DNA of 64,000 nucleotides from Ulota crispa. Its lineage: Eukaryota; Streptophyta; Bryopsida; Orthotrichales; Orthotrichaceae. This document shows positions 61,970 to 64,000 of this stretch, piece by piece. The stretch lies in the NCBI GenBank assembly GCA_963920765.1, contig OY987247.1:13736471-13800470 (forward strand), given 5' to 3'. How positions within the stretch are numbered: position 1 is the first letter of the stretch; each line of letters opens with the position of its first letter. The notes under the pieces were generated by a model, which did not search any database, was not told where the DNA came from, and worked only from the letters and a program-made list of their open reading frames with translations. The translations under genes were made by a program, and so were the position numbers.

Positions 61970-63895
61970 GAAAGCCAATCGATTCTAAGGACTTGGGGAA
62001 AATAGAGGAGACAGTTTCACAACAAATTCTCGATGGGATGATAATTTATGCGAAGGAAGCTAGTCTTGCTGAAGCGAAGCGTATTATGGGCCTTCGTGCT
62101 ATATCTGGCGTGGTAACCTGCTGCCACGTGTGCTTGGGTACTCTTATCACTGATGGAGGTTTTTTTGGTGGACATGAGATCGACACAGAAGTCTGAGTTT
62201 TTGACTAAAGGATGTAAGAGTTGATTCTTGTAATTTTCTGCTTTAAAGGACATCTGGACTTAGGCAAATTAAGCTTACTTTTGTTCTCTTTTTTGGTCTT
62301 AGGTATATCCCGATCCTGTACGAGTGGTTGCGATTGGAAGGCCTGTTGAAGATCTTCTTGCCGATCCTGAAAACCCGAACTGGGCCAAAATGTCCACAGA
62401 GTTTTGTGGAGGTATGTTTCAAATTCTGGAGTTTAGATACTGTAGTAACAAAGGTTCAAGCAAGGTTCTAGTAGTGTTGTCACGACCCAGGTTTCCCGTC
62501 TGGTCATGACATTGTTTACTCCTTTCTTGTCAATGCTTTCACTTTTGTTGTGAGTTTCTAATAGCTGTTGTTTTTCTTCTTTTTTGTTTTGTTGTGAGAC
62601 TTAATTTCTTGTAGTTCACGCCCGGAGTGTTAATGTGTGGAATCAGGTACCCACCTGAGCAACACAAAGGAAGCCGAAGCCTTTGCGTTGGTTTCGGAGG
62701 AGGGAATTGCAAAGGGGGTGAGGCGAGTAACTTGTCTGATAATGGGTGCCGCAAAGGAAGCTATTCATGAATGTATAGTTTTCAGTGGCTTGATTGATGA
62801 GGCTAGCAAGTTGCAAGGCCCAGCACTTGAGAAGGTGAGTTGTAGCTGTCTTCTTTTGAGGTTACCACATATTTCATGGTTTCTATGGATTTGTTCTTGA
62901 ACTAAGGATTGGTATTTAACAGATCTTGACGATGGCTTATTGAAGACTGTCACCACACGTTTATTTTTTGCTTATGTATCAACCTAACGTTTTCATACCT
63001 CCCATCATTAGCTGTAATTTCCTCTGATGTACCATCTGCACTATTTCCTTATAGACTAGCTTCAATATGTCTGCAGGAGGTTACTGCTCTGAAGAATCAA
63101 TTGGAGTCTATTATCATCCCTGCTGCCAAGAAGTCTAAGTTTCGTTCTCGGTTGGGTGAACTCCAGGTAAACAACCGACTGAACTAAACCCTAAACCTGC
63201 TTTCTGTGTTCGTGAGTACCTTGTTGTCAAGAGTCAGTTTCTAGCTTTTGCAATTCATAATGCTTAGTTTTTGTTTTGAAGGGGAGTATCAGAGTAACGT
63301 CTCTGATTGAACGCCCATTATATGATTTTTTTTCCCTGCTTTCAGGATCGCATCAGAAAAGCCCAAAGGCTGCTGCAGGGTCGAATTTGCAAACCGCACT
63401 CAACGGAGCAGTGGCCTCTGTTGATGCTGCAGTCACTCAAAAGCAACCGTTTTGCGTGCTTAGAATCGACGTTGGGCTGTAAGAGAGGCCGTCACTCTTG
63501 TCATGGATAAGCACAAGGTATTTCAATGCTGTTCTCATCCTGCATTTTAAATTATTTTCCTCTTTTTATATCACTATGTTAGTCACTTGTCTCATTGTCA
63601 GATGAGCCATAGTATTAGTATATTTATCAAATTTATCAGCTGAAGTAAACTTGCTGATTAAAGCCGTCCTCGAATTATGATCTCCACATGGAATTTTGAC
63701 TTCTCTGGTTGGGTACAAAGCCTCGCAGTGATGATCTTCAGTGTAGACGAGCAGAAGAACAAAGTGCTGGTCTATGCAGGTGTGCCTGATTCTGCTGCCA
63801 AACAGGGTTTGGTAGTTCTGGATTGGCTACGTGCAAGTTTAGCACCCATCAATAGCAAAGGTGGCGGTGGTAAAAACGGGCTTGCGCAGGGACAG
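61970..63895 (+). pseudogene. 5'-truncated alanyl-tRNA synthetase copy
   Basis: Exons 61970-62112, 62303-62411, 62647-62834, 63077-63166, 63346-63518 and about 63721-63895 correspond to the editing and C-terminal (C-Ala) domains of a cytosolic-type Ala[61 protein letters not shown] with the zinc-binding Cys/His motif, and FSVDEQKNKVLVYAGVPDS. AlaRS charges tRNA-Ala and proofreads Ser/Gly. The aminoacylation domain, about two thirds of the protein, is absent although it should precede these exons. Exon 5 contains two frame disruptions: after DRIRKAQ, and around a TAA following VLRIDVGL. The earlier exons join in phase and look intact. It is therefore a dead or dying duplicate; the last exon may lie beyond the window. 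Confidence 0.85.
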
Positions 63896-64000
63896 GTAAA
63901 GCTTTCTTTTTGCGTGATTGTCCGTGTTTTTTTGCTGCAACATAGAAACTCCTCACTGGCCATCTCTGTCATAATTGTGAATTCCATGGCGGCAAATTTG
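63896..64000 (+). other. Intron sequence after the last visible AlaRS exon
   Basis: Begins with the donor GTAAAG; no further exon is visible before the window ends. Confidence 0.4.

Noticed and set aside
1-64000. LTR retrotransposons, retrovirus-like or Polinton-like elements, CRISPR arrays, rRNA, organelle insertions
   Set aside because: Looked for and not seen: no long direct repeats with primer-binding sites, no reverse transcriptase, integrase or capsid motifs, no regularly spaced direct repeats with unique spacers.

Overview
The window looks like nuclear DNA of a land plant. It holds a plant AAE3-type oxalyl-CoA synthetase, a plant LysM receptor-like kinase, NAD kinase of the plant NADK1 type, and spliced genes with GT-AG introns in AT-rich, MITE-filled intergenic DNA. 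No tRNA, rRNA, CRISPR array, bacterial operon or LTR/viral element was recognised. A non-seed plant (bryophyte or lycophyte) is my guess from general impression only; the sequence does not prove it. All gene models were assembled by hand from splice signals and remembered family sequences.

Layout. 1-408: 3' end of a gene coding for a near-perfect 48-residue tandem repeat. 1224-3259 (minus): a five-exon gene for a conserved plant protein of unknown function. Its upstream leader (3431-4377) is a tandem duplication that appears to duplicate a 5'-UTR exon, ending at a TATA box (4534-4543). 4.6-18.3 kb: no gene, but a dense graveyard of short inverted-repeat elements. These fall into TTAA-flanked elements (piggyBac-like), TA-flanked elements (Tc1/mariner-like size and target), MULE-like elements with 9-10 bp target duplications, and several minisatellites. 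18646-20699: a secreted glycine-rich protein with a MULE-like element in its intron. 23440-24391: a decayed Tc1-type transposase. 25505-28762 (minus): a three-exon gene for an unrecognised protein with a signal-peptide-like N-terminus.

31-34.5 kb: more MITEs and an orphan, frame-disrupted exon. 35344-41575: an apparently intact six-exon AAE3, with a triplicated leader and three MITE insertions in its introns. 44175-46622: an apparently intact two-exon LysM receptor-like kinase whose kinase domain has HKD and NFG in place of HRD and DFG. 46.6-55.9 kb: gene-poor DNA with a Stowaway-like element, a Tigger/pogo transposase remnant and other repeats. 55927-60617 (minus) and 61970-63895 (plus): two decayed host-gene copies head to head, an NADK1-like copy lacking its C-terminal exon and a 5'-truncated alanyl-tRNA synthetase copy.

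The genes do not form a functional cluster. AAE3 (oxalate catabolism) and the LysM receptor (chitin or Nod-factor-type perception) are independent neighbours. The main interest lies in the TTAA-flanked MITE families, the Tc1-like fossil with a possible non-autonomous partner, the leader-exon duplications, the two unrecognised genes and the receptor's pseudokinase signature.
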